37,384 nucleotides of DNA from Chitinophaga pinensis (GTDB lineage Bacteria; Bacteroidota; Bacteroidia; Flavobacteriales_D; Crocinitomicaceae), in contig CALPWQ020000012.1 of the NCBI GenBank assembly GCA_943327315.2, forward strand, positions 1 through 37,384, written 5' to 3'. The position numbers and the translations under genes were made by a program. The notes below the pieces were generated by a model that saw only the letters and a list, made by a program, of their open reading frames with translations, was not told where the DNA came from and made no database searches. Below, piece by piece: positions 15,810 through 24,526 of the stretch (position 1 is its first letter; the number at the start of each line of letters is the position of its first letter).

Positions 15810-15820
15810 AAATTTAAAAG

Positions 15821-16486
15821 TTATTTTAAAAAGTCATACACTTCATGGCGCATTAAACGAACGCGAACACCAAGTTCACAGCGGTAAAAGGATTGTTTTT
15901 GGCCTGAAATTTCAACTTGAATAGCTGGTGTAAATCCTTGTCGGTAAAACACATCAACATGGTTGGTTTGACTTCTTGATTGCTTGCCAGCACCCGAATA
16001 AACGTGACAGAATGACAAGCCTACCTGAGCACCAACTTCGCCATGCGAGAGATTTGGTATGGCTCGTGATCCAAACATGTAGGAGTAATCTGCCCCTACA
16101 AGTAAACCCAATGACAGGTAATGGCATATACCTCTCACCTTCTTCTGCTGCAATTTCGCAATGCGCTTATCAATCAACACCGAACCAACAACAGAATGTG
16201 CCGAAGCATAAGGTAGGATTAGCCCTCTTACACCATAATTTTTGAACGTTGAATAGCCGTATCCTGCTGAAAAAGTAATTCCTGGAATAGGCATTTTCAT
16301 CAATCCTGCCCCGACGCTTAAAGTATTGGCGGAAAGCTCTTTCAAACTTGAGGCGGTTGTTGCCGTTGGAACTCCCGTAAAATACATCCCGAAATTTTTT
16401 CCAGTGCGCTCATAATATTGTGCTTTGCCAATCATCCCGATCAACAATAGGCACCCTAACAATGTCAATTTATTCATCCTCTTCAT
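15821..16486 (-). CDS. Secreted outer-membrane beta-barrel-like protein
   Basis: Not assigned to a family. The 221-residue protein has a signal peptide (MKRMNKLTLLGCLLLIGMIGKAQ) and alternating hydrophobic/Gly-rich strands (SVGAGLMKMPIPGITFSAGYGYSTF; SLGLLVGADYSYMF; GAQVGLSFCHVYSGAG) ending in CELGVRVRLM, which suggests a small outer-membrane barrel. It lies 2 bp after the CHAP-protein gene and 11 bp before the GldM-like gene, so the three are probably one transcript and act together in the envelope. Confidence 0.75.
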   Translation of the reverse strand: MKRMNKLTLLGCLLLIGMIGKAQYYERTGKNFGMYFTGVPTATTASSLKELSANTLSVGAGLMKMPIPGITFSAGYGYSTFKNYGVRGLILPYASAHSVVGSVLIDKRIAKLQQKKVRGICHYLSLGLLVGADYSYMFGSRAIPNLSHGEVGAQVGLSFCHVYSGAGKQSRSQTNHVDVFYRQGFTPAIQVEISGQKQSFYRCELGVRVRLMRHEVYDFLK

Positions 16487-16488
16487 AT

Positions 16489-18342
16489 TTAGTTTAATCG
16501 TCTATACCCCAGAATAGATTCCTTTGAAAACAACGTAACATTTACCTCATCATCCTGATTTCCACCGAGACCTATTATCATCCCTTCTGTTTCACCCAAA
16601 TAAATAACTACATGCCCATGGTAGGATTGTCCCCAACCAAAAACCACAAGGTCGCCTACCTTTGGTTGTTCAACCTTCTTCCCCATCTTCATCCATGATC
16701 GGGCCAACGCATTTTTCGGATAATCAAGCCCATTCATTTTTGCGCAATACATGATGAAAGCACTACACCAATGGGTTTCGTCGTCATTGATGTTCCGGTG
16801 ACCTGTGGCATGAAAAAATTCCACGATTTTTGGATTGTTTTTAACTCCTAGGATTTCAGTCGTTCCATACAAGCCAACGGCAGTGCGAATCATAGGGTGA
16901 TCAAAGCCAGCGAAATCTGTTAACTGGTAGGACAAGACATCGCTGCGGAAACGAGCATTTAACGCAAATACGGCAGGTAGCGCGGAAGACGGTCTTTGAG
17001 TTGTTGAAACGGACTGATTATCAACTACATTCACTTTCTTATTCGCGATTGCAATCGATCTCATTTCCTGATAATATCCATCAATTTCATCGTCTTTTGT
17101 TCCATCGTTGTATATGCGGTAAGTAAACTCTACGCCTGAAGAAGTGCGGATTTTCAGCAAGGCATTTTTTTCTTTAATTGGAATAAGCACTCTCGTTTTT
17201 CCTGAAGTCGTTGTGCTGGTGAACCTTACATCCATGGCTGTTGCATTGTCGGCTCCTATCGGTATGATTTCAGCTTTTGAGATGGACATTCCTGACGAAA
17301 ACAACAATTCCATTTGATCTTTGATATGCACCTCGCCCTTGGCCGGAAGAATACTGATATATTTAGCATTTTCTCGCGTAGGAGCGCTATAAGCCAAGCG
17401 ATTAAATTGTTCTTTCGTTAAAGGAGTTTCCAAGAGTTGCTGCGTTTCATCTAAGGGAAAATGTGAATGAACCATAAGAACAGGATCCACATTCATCCAA
17501 CGATCGCCCAAGCTGATGTCATACAACTGGTCATTTATTCCTACGCGGATTTTATTCCAAAAATGCTTGGGTTTATGTTTAGTTTGTGCCGATGGATCCG
17601 ATTTCAATTCTCCTTCAACAACGCAAGATGGCAAGCCCGCGACTTTCAACATTTCGGCAAATAGTTTGGCAATTCCTTTGCTTCCCGCGCGGCGTTTACT
17701 TCCAACCAAAAGCGAAATGAGTTGTTCAGAATCTTCGGTTTCATCCGCCATAATCTGAACGTTTTCGCGGAGGTAGTCAACAAGTGTTTTTATTTTGATT
17801 CGTCCCTCAGTTTCACCTTTCATCATGTATCGCACGATATCAGTGACATCCACTTCTGATTCAAGGGCTTCATTGGTCACAATCCTCCCATTCTCAGGAT
17901 CCATAAAATACGGTTGACCATACTTTTCTTTAGGCGCACTTCGCAAGACGTACTCTTTTTTCTTGAATAAGGCCCGAAAGCGGTTTTCGTACACTTTACT
18001 ATTGTCAACAAAAAGGGTGATTCCATATAACTTGCATGGAAAATTTTTCTCGAGGCAATTCAATTTCATCTTCCCACTTTCCATGGAATATTTCCCGGTA
18101 TTTTTAAGCACCTTATAATACATCGCATCACTCACCCCGCCTTTAAATTGGTGATCCGGCGAATAAATCAAGTGTTCAAATGACTTATCGTGGTACAAGC
18201 GGATAATCTCAATGTGATCCGATTTTTTAGACAAGGGTTTAAAAACACTGCGTAAAACTGGTGCTTTGGCCTCTATGCTTCGGGTGGCTTGGCTGAACGA
18301 AAAGTTCAGAAGTGTCAAGAAAATGACAAGTATATTTTTCAT
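16489..18342 (-). CDS. Secreted protein with transglutaminase-like and CHAP (TIGR02594-type) domains
   Basis: A 617-residue secreted protein with the signal peptide MKNILVIFLTLLNFSFSQ. Residues about 180-320 look like a transglutaminase-like domain of the KY type (GIAKLFAEMLKVAGLPSCVVEGELKS, HFWNKIRVGI, LYDISLGDRW), with His260 and Asp275 in place but Ser221 where the catalytic Cys is expected. The C-terminal ~100 residues are a CHAP/NlpC-type amidase domain of the TIGR02594 pattern, with catalytic Cys526 (HWCSAF) and His577 (GHVVIYLGE). The likely role is peptidoglycan cleavage or binding in the periplasm. It is the first gene of the operon with the barrel-like and GldM-like proteins, so it may remodel the wall for an envelope complex. 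Confidence 0.85.
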   Translation of the reverse strand: MKNILVIFLTLLNFSFSQATRSIEAKAPVLRSVFKPLSKKSDHIEIIRLYHDKSFEHLIYSPDHQFKGGVSDAMYYKVLKNTGKYSMESGKMKLNCLEKNFPCKLYGITLFVDNSKVYENRFRALFKKKEYVLRSAPKEKYGQPYFMDPENGRIVTNEALESEVDVTDIVRYMMKGETEGRIKIKTLVDYLRENVQIMADETEDSEQLISLLVGSKRRAGSKGIAKLFAEMLKVAGLPSCVVEGELKSDPSAQTKHKPKHFWNKIRVGINDQLYDISLGDRWMNVDPVLMVHSHFPLDETQQLLETPLTKEQFNRLAYSAPTRENAKYISILPAKGEVHIKDQMELLFSSGMSISKAEIIPIGADNATAMDVRFTSTTTSGKTRVLIPIKEKNALLKIRTSSGVEFTYRIYNDGTKDDEIDGYYQEMRSIAIANKKVNVVDNQSVSTTQRPSSALPAVFALNARFRSDVLSYQLTDFAGFDHPMIRTAVGLYGTTEILGVKNNPKIVEFFHATGHRNINDDETHWCSAFIMYCAKMNGLDYPKNALARSWMKMGKKVEQPKVGDLVVFGWGQSYHGHVVIYLGETEGMIIGLGGNQDDEVNVTLFSKESILGYRRLN

Positions 18343-18445
18343 AAGCTAAGGTATTTGGGTAAGAGCCGTTTTATACAGCGACATGCCTAATACGTCAACT
18401 TAGAGGAAAGATAACAAGAGAAAAAAACCAGGGTTTTTAAACGTA

Positions 18446-19378
18446 TCAATGATGCACTAAATTTTCCAACAAAAGCGTTTGTTCACCTGAAAAGCGATAT
18501 CCCACCAAAAGTCCTTCTTTGGCAACGCTAAAATCAATGCAGCAGACGTTATCTCTTTGCACATTGATTTCAGTATGAGACATCCAATAATGGCCAAAGA
18601 AAACAGGTTTTTCATCATGATCGTAATGCAAAATAAATTCTTCAGCCTGAGAAATATAAGGTTTATGAATACTTTCTGGTGGAATTGAGGCAAAGCACTC
18701 CCCCATCGTAGTGCCTTGTTGCGTGGCCCACCATTTGATTCGCCCTTGCCTTCTTACTTTTCCTTCTTTATCTGCGAACTGGAATTCTTCGTCGATTTCC
18801 AATTCGTCTCCTTTCAGCACAATTTCATAGGCCAGGAGTAATTCTGTATCAGCGTGCAGTGCCAATAACCCCTCTCGGTCGAGCTTTGCAATTCCCCGTT
18901 CTCGGATCAATGCGATGGATTTTTTGTCCCAATGTGCATGCACGCATCGACAAACGTCATTTTCAAAAACCAAAGGCAATTCTGCCATCCAATTGAGAAA
19001 AGAGATTTTTTCATCACCAAGCTCTTGATCGGTCAATCTCTCCCCTTCTGTCTTTTTGTCTTGAGGACGGAAAGATTCTCCTAGCTCGTTGGTGTAATTA
19101 TAACACAGAAAATTGAATTCATGATTCCCCATGATGGCTATGGCATTGCCATTTTCCTGCATGGCACGAACAATGCGCAAAGTCATGAGGATTTCTGGTC
19201 CACGATCGATATAATCCCCAATAAAAATAACTTTCCGTCCATCGGGATGCGTATAATTATAAGGTTCTTTCTCTGAATAGCCCATTTTCTCTAATACCAT
19301 TAAGAGCTCCTTGCCATATCCGTGGATATCTCCAATGATGTCAAAGTTTGAGAAAGTAGAAAAATCGTGTGTTGTCAA
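18446..19378 (-). CDS. Calcineurin-like metallophosphoesterase
   Basis: A 310-residue cytoplasmic phosphatase of the PPP (Ser/Thr phosphatase / ApaH-like) type. The metal-binding motifs are GDIHG (16-20), GDYIDRG (54-60) and GNHE (84-87), with a later His in the HAHWDKKS segment and GHYW near the C-terminus. The substrate cannot be read from the sequence: phosphoproteins or dinucleoside polyphosphates are both possible. It is monocistronic, 103 bp upstream of the CHAP-protein gene on the same strand. Confidence 0.93.
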   Translation of the reverse strand: MTTHDFSTFSNFDIIGDIHGYGKELLMVLEKMGYSEKEPYNYTHPDGRKVIFIGDYIDRGPEILMTLRIVRAMQENGNAIAIMGNHEFNFLCYNYTNELGESFRPQDKKTEGERLTDQELGDEKISFLNWMAELPLVFENDVCRCVHAHWDKKSIALIRERGIAKLDREGLLALHADTELLLAYEIVLKGDELEIDEEFQFADKEGKVRRQGRIKWWATQQGTTMGECFASIPPESIHKPYISQAEEFILHYDHDEKPVFFGHYWMSHTEINVQRDNVCCIDFSVAKEGLLVGYRFSGEQTLLLENLVHH

Positions 19379-19580
19379 AATAGTTCGTTTAGTTGCGTTA
19401 AAATCAAGATAAAGATAATCAATGAATTATATAATGAAATCTAAGTTGAAAATTCAGTCATCCATGAATCCGTAAAAATTGATTTACAGCGGAATATTTA
19501 ACGACATTGTTGTGTTGCAATCAATTCCCTTATCCCTATTTTTTCGTAAGTTTATCCTCATAACCCGTGCACAAAAAACC

Positions 19581-20084
19581 ATGAGTACACCGCAAGCACC
19601 CGATACAACAAAAAAACGCCTTTGGATTACTGTCATTGCGATCACAGTATTTTCCGGTTTAATCATTTTTTTACTCTACAAAAACTTGAGTGATGAAGAC
19701 CAGCTTCGCCGTTCACAAGTGCAGGAGATGCGTGAAGAAATTGATAACTTAAATGCAAATCTAAGAGCACTTGGCAAGGATAAACGTTCACTCACCAAGT
19801 CCCGTGACTCCTTGCAACAAAATGTCGATTACATCTGGCCAATGCGCTCACTGGTGTACAATGCAAAATTACGCGACAAAGTATTGGCTGATTTGGAATT
19901 GAAACCAGGAGATGCCTGTCGATTGAAAACTGACTCTAGCATTGTTGTCATTACAGATGTGATTGTTGGTGGGAATCAATATACCTATTTCGTAAATTAC
20001 CGCGCGCGAAATAAAAAAGGAGAATCCAATGATTACTCGCCGATTGAGCTTGAGCCCACTAAAAAGAAAGCAAGTAAAGAATAA
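19581..20084 (+). CDS. Single-span membrane protein with coiled coil
   Basis: Unknown function. With the ATG at 19581 (MSTPQAPDTTKKR) the protein is 167 residues: a short cytoplasmic tail, one membrane helix (LWITVIAITVFSGLIIFLLY), a coiled coil (about residues 35-80, EEIDNLNANLRALGKDKRS) and a small beta-rich tail (ACRLKTDSSIVVITDVIVGGNQYTYFVNYRAR) that resembles a KOW/SH3-type strand pattern. The longer reading frame from 19479 would add 34 residues and bury the membrane topology, so the shorter start is used. It is 17 bp upstream of the thioesterase gene, probably co-transcribed. Confidence 0.85.
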   Translation: MSTPQAPDTTKKRLWITVIAITVFSGLIIFLLYKNLSDEDQLRRSQVQEMREEIDNLNANLRALGKDKRSLTKSRDSLQQNVDYIWPMRSLVYNAKLRDKVLADLELKPGDACRLKTDSSIVVITDVIVGGNQYTYFVNYRARNKKGESNDYSPIELEPTKKKASKE

Positions 20085-20101
20085 CTATCCGTGATCAAAA
20101 A

Positions 20102-20659
20102 ATGACAGAATCCTACAAAACCCCAAGTCAGTCAATCACTACGATCACCGAACTTATGATTCCATCTTATGCCAATTTCGGAGGAAAAGTGCATGGCGGA
20201 ATTATCCTTTCCCTTATGGATAAGGTGGCCTATGCCTGTGCATCTAAACACAGCGGTGCCTATTGCGTTACCGTAGCTGTTGACGGTGTGGAGTTTTTGA
20301 GTCCTGTCGAAGTTGGTGAGCTGGTATCGTTAACTGCAGCGGTTCATTTTGTCGGTAACACTACCATGATTGTTGGCATTCAAGTAGAATCACTTCAACC
20401 TCGAACAGGGCTTGTCAAGCATACAAACTCCTGTTATTTCACCATGGCTGCAAAAGATGAAAATGGGAAATTGACAACTGTACCAGGTTTGAAAATTGAA
20501 TCCAGAGAAGACTTGATCCAGTTCTGTGAGGCAAAAAGCATTCGTGAAAATTCTAAAATTAATCGCGCTCTATTAGCGAATGACATGCAGCATCTAAGCG
20601 TTGATGAACAAATTCACTTTTGTGACGAAGACCGCTGTTTGATCCAAATGCAAGAATAA
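20102..20659 (+). CDS. Acyl-CoA thioesterase (hotdog fold)
   Basis: Hydrolyses acyl-CoA thioesters in the cytoplasm. Residues 10-130 carry the YciA/BACH-type hotdog pattern: ANFGGKVHGGIILSLMDKVAYACASKHSG, VTVAVDGVEFLSPVEVGELVSLTAAVHFVGNTTMIVGIQVES and NSCYFTMAAKDENGK. The HGG-x-x-L-S-L-M-D segment is the conserved active-site helix with Asp. The C-terminal ~50 residues (REDLIQFCEAKSIRENSKINRALL) are helical. Chain-length preference cannot be read from sequence. Confidence 0.94.
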   Translation: MTESYKTPSQSITTITELMIPSYANFGGKVHGGIILSLMDKVAYACASKHSGAYCVTVAVDGVEFLSPVEVGELVSLTAAVHFVGNTTMIVGIQVESLQPRTGLVKHTNSCYFTMAAKDENGKLTTVPGLKIESREDLIQFCEAKSIRENSKINRALLANDMQHLSVDEQIHFCDEDRCLIQMQE

Positions 20660-20732
20660 GCCTTCCAAAACACTTCTGTTATATTGTTCGTGTGCATGCG
20701 TTAGGAGGATTGTAACTTTTAAAACAGATGTC

Positions 20733-21014
20733 ATGGGAACAAAAAAATTCATTCAAACACTACAAGTGTTGCGTCAAGGAAGCATTTCCTTGGTATTGAT
20801 TGGTGGCGTTTTTTATTTGAATCGCTTTACTGGAGGTGTTGCATTGCTCACCATTGGTGGTTTAAGTTTGGCCATTCATTCATTTCTACGGGCCTTCACG
20901 CCAATAACTGAAGAACCAAATTGGGAATTGGTTTACCCAGAATTGGCGCTAGGACACCACAACTTTGATGCAGATGAAAACAAAGTAGTCACTGAAAAAA
21001 AAGACGAACTATGA
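20733..21014 (+). CDS. GldL N-terminal-like membrane protein (first copy)
   Basis: A 93-residue protein with two membrane helices and a C-terminal motif EPNWELVYPELAL. It closely resembles the N-terminal ~70 residues of GldL, the membrane motor subunit that partners GldM (TM1, short loop, TM2, then the ...FEP...W...VYPEL segment). The remaining ~130 cytoplasmic residues of GldL are missing. The membrane Lys and Glu known to matter in GldL are not evident in this copy. An AGGAGG stands at 20703-20708, but 24 nt before the ATG. It overlaps the next gene by 4 bp (ATGA). Function unknown; a motor-like assembly is a hypothesis. Confidence 0.78.
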   Translation: MGTKKFIQTLQVLRQGSISLVLIGGVFYLNRFTGGVALLTIGGLSLAIHSFLRAFTPITEEPNWELVYPELALGHHNFDADENKVVTEKKDEL

Positions 21015-21292
21015 GACCCGGAAGTAAAGGATGGATTCTTTTTATGAAGAAGATCTATTGTTTCAGTGAAGGCTTGCTGATTTTATCAGTTGTCGGTAAA
21101 TTTCTACTGTGGCAGATGCCCGAATTGAAAAGTCCATTTATGGTGTCCATCACGAATGTATCCCTAATGGCTGGAGTTTTCAATTTAGCCATTATGCATG
21201 TGTTGGCAATGTTTGAACCGATACGTCAACAACCGAACTGGGCTGCAGTATATCCCGAACTCCGGGGCGAAAAAGCGCGGGAGAGATCATAA
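21011..21292 (+). CDS. GldL N-terminal-like membrane protein (second copy)
   Basis: A 93-residue paralogue of the preceding gene, translationally coupled to it by ATGA. Two helices (EGLLILSVVGKFLLWQMP and VSITNVSLMAGVFNLAIMHVLAMF) are followed by EPIRQQPNWAAVYPEL. TM1 keeps a Lys at the GldL-like position (VGKFLLWQMP resembles FKILHWPG); TM2 has no Glu where GldL has one. A strong terminator follows. The pair may form a hetero-oligomer, but no partner such as a GldM with a membrane helix is nearby. Confidence 0.78.
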   Translation: MRPGSKGWILFMKKIYCFSEGLLILSVVGKFLLWQMPELKSPFMVSITNVSLMAGVFNLAIMHVLAMFEPIRQQPNWAAVYPELRGEKARERS

Positions 21293-21310
21293 CTTAAAGG
21301 AATAGGATAA

Positions 21311-21341
21311 GAAAGGCGATGAACTCGCCTTTCTTTTTTTT
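21311..21341 (+). terminator. Rho-independent terminator after the GldL-like pair
   Basis: A perfect 9-bp stem GAAAGGCGA (21311-21319) / TCGCCTTTC (21325-21333) has a 5-nt loop and a run of T residues from 21334. Confidence 0.96.
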
Positions 21342-21388
21342 TGTTTCGTTCGTAGCCGAATTGTGAAGCAAAGTAACCACGAAATGTT

Positions 21389-21757
21389 TCAACCCACTTT
21401 CGCAGGTTGAAACACTAAGAGTGTACTTTGGAAGTCTTTCAACTTCGCAAGGCACCAAGCGGCATTTGAAACACTGTGATTTAATACCGAAGTGCGTAAA
21501 TCGCTGTCTGAAGTAATCACAGCAATAGGGTAGTTTATCCCCGCAAGATTCTGTACATAGACAATCACACTTCCTGGGAGTTCCGGAAAAGCGTGTACAA
21601 GACGGTAGAGTTCAATTGAAAACTCAGTTTCTTTTGGAACCAAGGCGTAAGATAAACCCGTTTTGTTTTTTGGATTTTCGCCCACTACAACTTTTTCAAA
21701 GTTTAAACGAAGAGTTTTTGGCGCAGCGCCATTGGAAAGGATGATTCTTTTTTTCAT
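21389..21757 (-). CDS. Uncharacterised 122-aa protein
   Basis: Function unknown. With the ATG at 21757 (MKKRIILSNGAAPKTLRLNFEK) it has 122 residues, no signal peptide and no membrane span; it is beta-rich, with the segment SVIVYVQNLAGINYPIAVITSDSDLR. The longer frame from 21817 adds 20 residues without support. It is convergent with the GldL-like pair and its 3' end lies just after their terminator. No neighbour suggests a role. Confidence 0.7.
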   Translation of the reverse strand: MKKRIILSNGAAPKTLRLNFEKVVVGENPKNKTGLSYALVPKETEFSIELYRLVHAFPELPGSVIVYVQNLAGINYPIAVITSDSDLRTSVLNHSVSNAAWCLAKLKDFQSTLLVFQPAKVG

Positions 21758-22035
21758 GTGATGGTTTTTTAAAATGATTGATCTTTCTGCCGGACGGTTC
21801 GGATATACCTCTCCCACCTGACTTCAATTCAATTTTTTATACCCTACTTACATGTTCAAGAAATCATAAACAAAATTTTCTAGTTCTTACCTATCTACGG
21901 AAACAAAGTAAATAAATAACAACTCTTCGCTATTGTTTACCTTAAAAGTACAATTCACAAAGAATTATAGAAAAAATGAATAGAAAATGTTATGCGCATT
22001 GTTCATCTCCGTACTTGACATGAAAATCAGACCCC
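21758..22035. other. Intergenic region upstream of AAA ATPase
   Basis: A 278-bp AT-rich divergent spacer. No gene, RNA or notable structure was recognised. Confidence 0.5.
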
Positions 22036-23769
22036 ATGCAGAAAAAGATCTCTTCCCCTAAACTACCAGTGCGCATTGCCGTGCCGTCAACTCCAATTTC
22101 TAAAAACAATAAGATTACCCCTCTAGATGCGATCAATACGATTTACTTCGCATCAAAGGAATCGAGTTTACCAGATGAGCTCATTCCGAGTTTGAAGAAA
22201 GAGTTAAATACGCTTTCAAAGTACCTTTCTTGTTCAGAAATAGAAGCATTCTTGTTTGCCAACATCGCCACACTGAACTTGTTTGGCGATAAATCCGACA
22301 TGGTAGATTTGTACCGTTTTTTTGAGATCACCCCCTTCCAATTTATGCCCTTAGTCCCGGCATTAGATTCTTTGTATGAAAAACGCTTGATTTTTAAGAA
22401 GACGCACCGTCACCGCTCGGATGATGTGATGCGGAAATATTATTTTTCTGCTGCGCCCGACATCATTGATGCACTGATTCGCAACGCACCGTTTCCAAAA
22501 TCTGAGAAAAGAGAAATGAATGGCACCATCGAAGTGTTGGAAGTCATTTATGAATTGGCCAACTCTTGCATTCAAGGCGAATTGAATGTCACTGACATGA
22601 TGACCGAGGTTGAACAGTTGTTGAATTCACAAAAAAAGCATGCGTTTATTCGCACCGTTCGCGACTTGGATTTATTGGACAAAGAACGTGTATTGTATAT
22701 TTACGTGATTTGGAAGACACTGATGGGGACTGCTGCTGTGGACATGGACGATCCAATCACTGCTTTTTACCCAATCTCATCGCAACGCGTACGTTACATT
22801 CAAAGCATCTACAGCGGTGAGAGCAAATTGATCAGCAACGAACTTTTGGAATACCGCCAATCGCGATTTTTCAATGATGTAGAACTGCAGGTTACCGAGA
22901 AAACTTCGGATCTTTTGCAAGAGGATCAAATTGTGATTTTCAAACAAAAGAAAAAATCAAATACCATCAAACCTGAAACGATTGGATTAAAAACTCTTTA
23001 TTTCAGCGAGCGTGAAGAAGCTCAAATCAGCACGGTTCGAGAAATGATGATGGAAAACACCTACAAAGAACTCATTGAGCGATTGAAAGGAAAAAACCTT
23101 CCGCTCAACTTGAACATCCTTCTTTTTGGAGCCCCAGGTACTGGTAAAACAGAAACAGTTTTGCAATTGGCGAAGTCAAGCGGACGCGAAATCATGAAGG
23201 TGGAAATTAGTCAAACCAAGTCGATGTGGTTTGGTGAATCGGAGAAGAACATTAAAAAAATCTTCAAAGAATATGAGGAACTGTGCAAAAACTGTGACCT
23301 CACCCCGATCTTGTTCTTTAATGAAGCAGATGCCATTCTGTCCAACAGAAAAAGCGGGTCGAATAGCAATACCGCCCAAACGGAGAATGCCATTCAGAAT
23401 ATTCTTTTGGAAGAATTGGAGAATTTCAAAGGGATTTTTCTTGCCACGACAAATCTTGCAGATAATCTGGATAAGGCATTCGACCGAAGATTCTTATTCA
23501 AAATTAAGTTCGAAAAACCAGAATTGGCAGCACGAACAGCCATTTGGATGGATAAAATCGATGAGCTGGCTAAGGAAGATGCAAGCTATTTAGCAGACAA
23601 CTTTGATCTCACGGGTGGACAAATAGACAACATCGTTCGTAAATGTGAAATTAAGTCTGTCATTGAAGGAGTAGATGCAGATTTCGAGATGCTTAAAAAT
23701 TACTGCATTGAAGAACTCGTTCTTTCGTCAAAATCAGGAAATTTCATTGGTTTTCAAAAGCGTGCGTAG
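22036..23769 (+). CDS. AAA+ ATPase with unknown N-terminal domain
   Basis: A 577-residue cytoplasmic protein. Residues about 360-510 form an AAA+ module: Walker A GAPGTGKT (365-372), the pore-like segment KSMWFGESEKNIKKIF, Walker B-like ILFFNEADA (425-433) with Asn in place of the usual Asp before Glu, TTN sensor 1, and FDRRF arginine fingers. The first ~330 residues match no known domain, but the same fold recurs in the partial gene at 36739: EIEAFLFANIATLNLFG ... RFFEITPFQFMPLVPALDSL corresponds to EQEVYVLIKAVTRHF ... REFFDLQALHMLEFQPVLNSL. It probably remodels or unfolds a partner. No protease is fused. It is monocistronic. Confidence 0.9.
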   Translation: MQKKISSPKLPVRIAVPSTPISKNNKITPLDAINTIYFASKESSLPDELIPSLKKELNTLSKYLSCSEIEAFLFANIATLNLFGDKSDMVDLYRFFEITPFQFMPLVPALDSLYEKRLIFKKTHRHRSDDVMRKYYFSAAPDIIDALIRNAPFPKSEKREMNGTIEVLEVIYELANSCIQGELNVTDMMTEVEQLLNSQKKHAFIRTVRDLDLLDKERVLYIYVIWKTLMGTAAVDMDDPITAFYPISSQRVRYIQSIYSGESKLISNELLEYRQSRFFNDVELQVTEKTSDLLQEDQIVIFKQKKKSNTIKPETIGLKTLYFSEREEAQISTVREMMMENTYKELIERLKGKNLPLNLNILLFGAPGTGKTETVLQLAKSSGREIMKVEISQTKSMWFGESEKNIKKIFKEYEELCKNCDLTPILFFNEADAILSNRKSGSNSNTAQTENAIQNILLEELENFKGIFLATTNLADNLDKAFDRRFLFKIKFEKPELAARTAIWMDKIDELAKEDASYLADNFDLTGGQIDNIVRKCEIKSVIEGVDADFEMLKNYCIEELVLSSKSGNFIGFQKRA

Positions 23770-23880
23770 TTTTTAAAGGTGACCTGACATCCGCATTCCA
23801 TGCAATGTATTCTAATTTTGTGAAAATGTCATGTACCAAAAAACGAATCACTAACTTAGTGCTTTCACGGACTGAAAATC

Positions 23881-24447
23881 ATGTACTTCGTTAATCTTTT
23901 TGGCATCGGCATTCGCTATTGGAATTGTGATATTCCACACGATGTTTTTATAGCAATGGATGAGGCACGCAGAAAACGCGAAGAAAAATGGGAAACACTC
24001 CTCTTCGACACCGACTTTCTCATGACATTCGGCATTTTACACTGGCAACACCTGAGTGAAACCGGAGAAAAGCGTGCTTTTTCATTGTCAAGAGACAACC
24101 GCATCGAAATAAAGCACAAGTCAAAGTTTATAGACAAGTTCAAATCCATCGATCTTCTTGGTGAAGAAAGCCTTTTTCCTAAATATTCAACCTCACTAAA
24201 AAACGAGGATGTACCTCTTAAAGAGGGCCATCAACGTATGGTATTGGTGCACTATGAAATCGGATTGTTTGCAAAATTTGAATTCAACGCACCCTCATTT
24301 GAGGTGGATAACTTGCGTTTTATCATGGTCGATCCAATACCTGGTATAACACAGAAATGGCTTTGCGGTATTGAAATCAATGGATCAACGTTGACCAGTG
24401 TTAAAAATGATGTGCTGTTCCGAGGTTCAACTGTTTACATGCCTTAA
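23881..24447 (+). CDS. Uncharacterised 188-aa protein
   Basis: Not recognised. It has no clear signal peptide and no membrane span; a charged helix (MDEARRKREEKWETLLFDTDF) near the N-terminus is followed by alternating strands ending in KNDVLFRGSTVYMP. It lies 111 bp after the AAA ATPase gene and 79 bp before a membrane protein gene, all on the plus strand. Co-transcription with the ATPase is possible, but the gaps are long. Confidence 0.72.
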   Translation: MYFVNLFGIGIRYWNCDIPHDVFIAMDEARRKREEKWETLLFDTDFLMTFGILHWQHLSETGEKRAFSLSRDNRIEIKHKSKFIDKFKSIDLLGEESLFPKYSTSLKNEDVPLKEGHQRMVLVHYEIGLFAKFEFNAPSFEVDNLRFIMVDPIPGITQKWLCGIEINGSTLTSVKNDVLFRGSTVYMP

Positions 24448-24526
24448 TTCGTTCTCGAAAAGAACCTAAATCCAATTTTATTCCCTTGAAAATTTATTAA
24501 TTTCGTTGAAACAAACCCTATCCACT

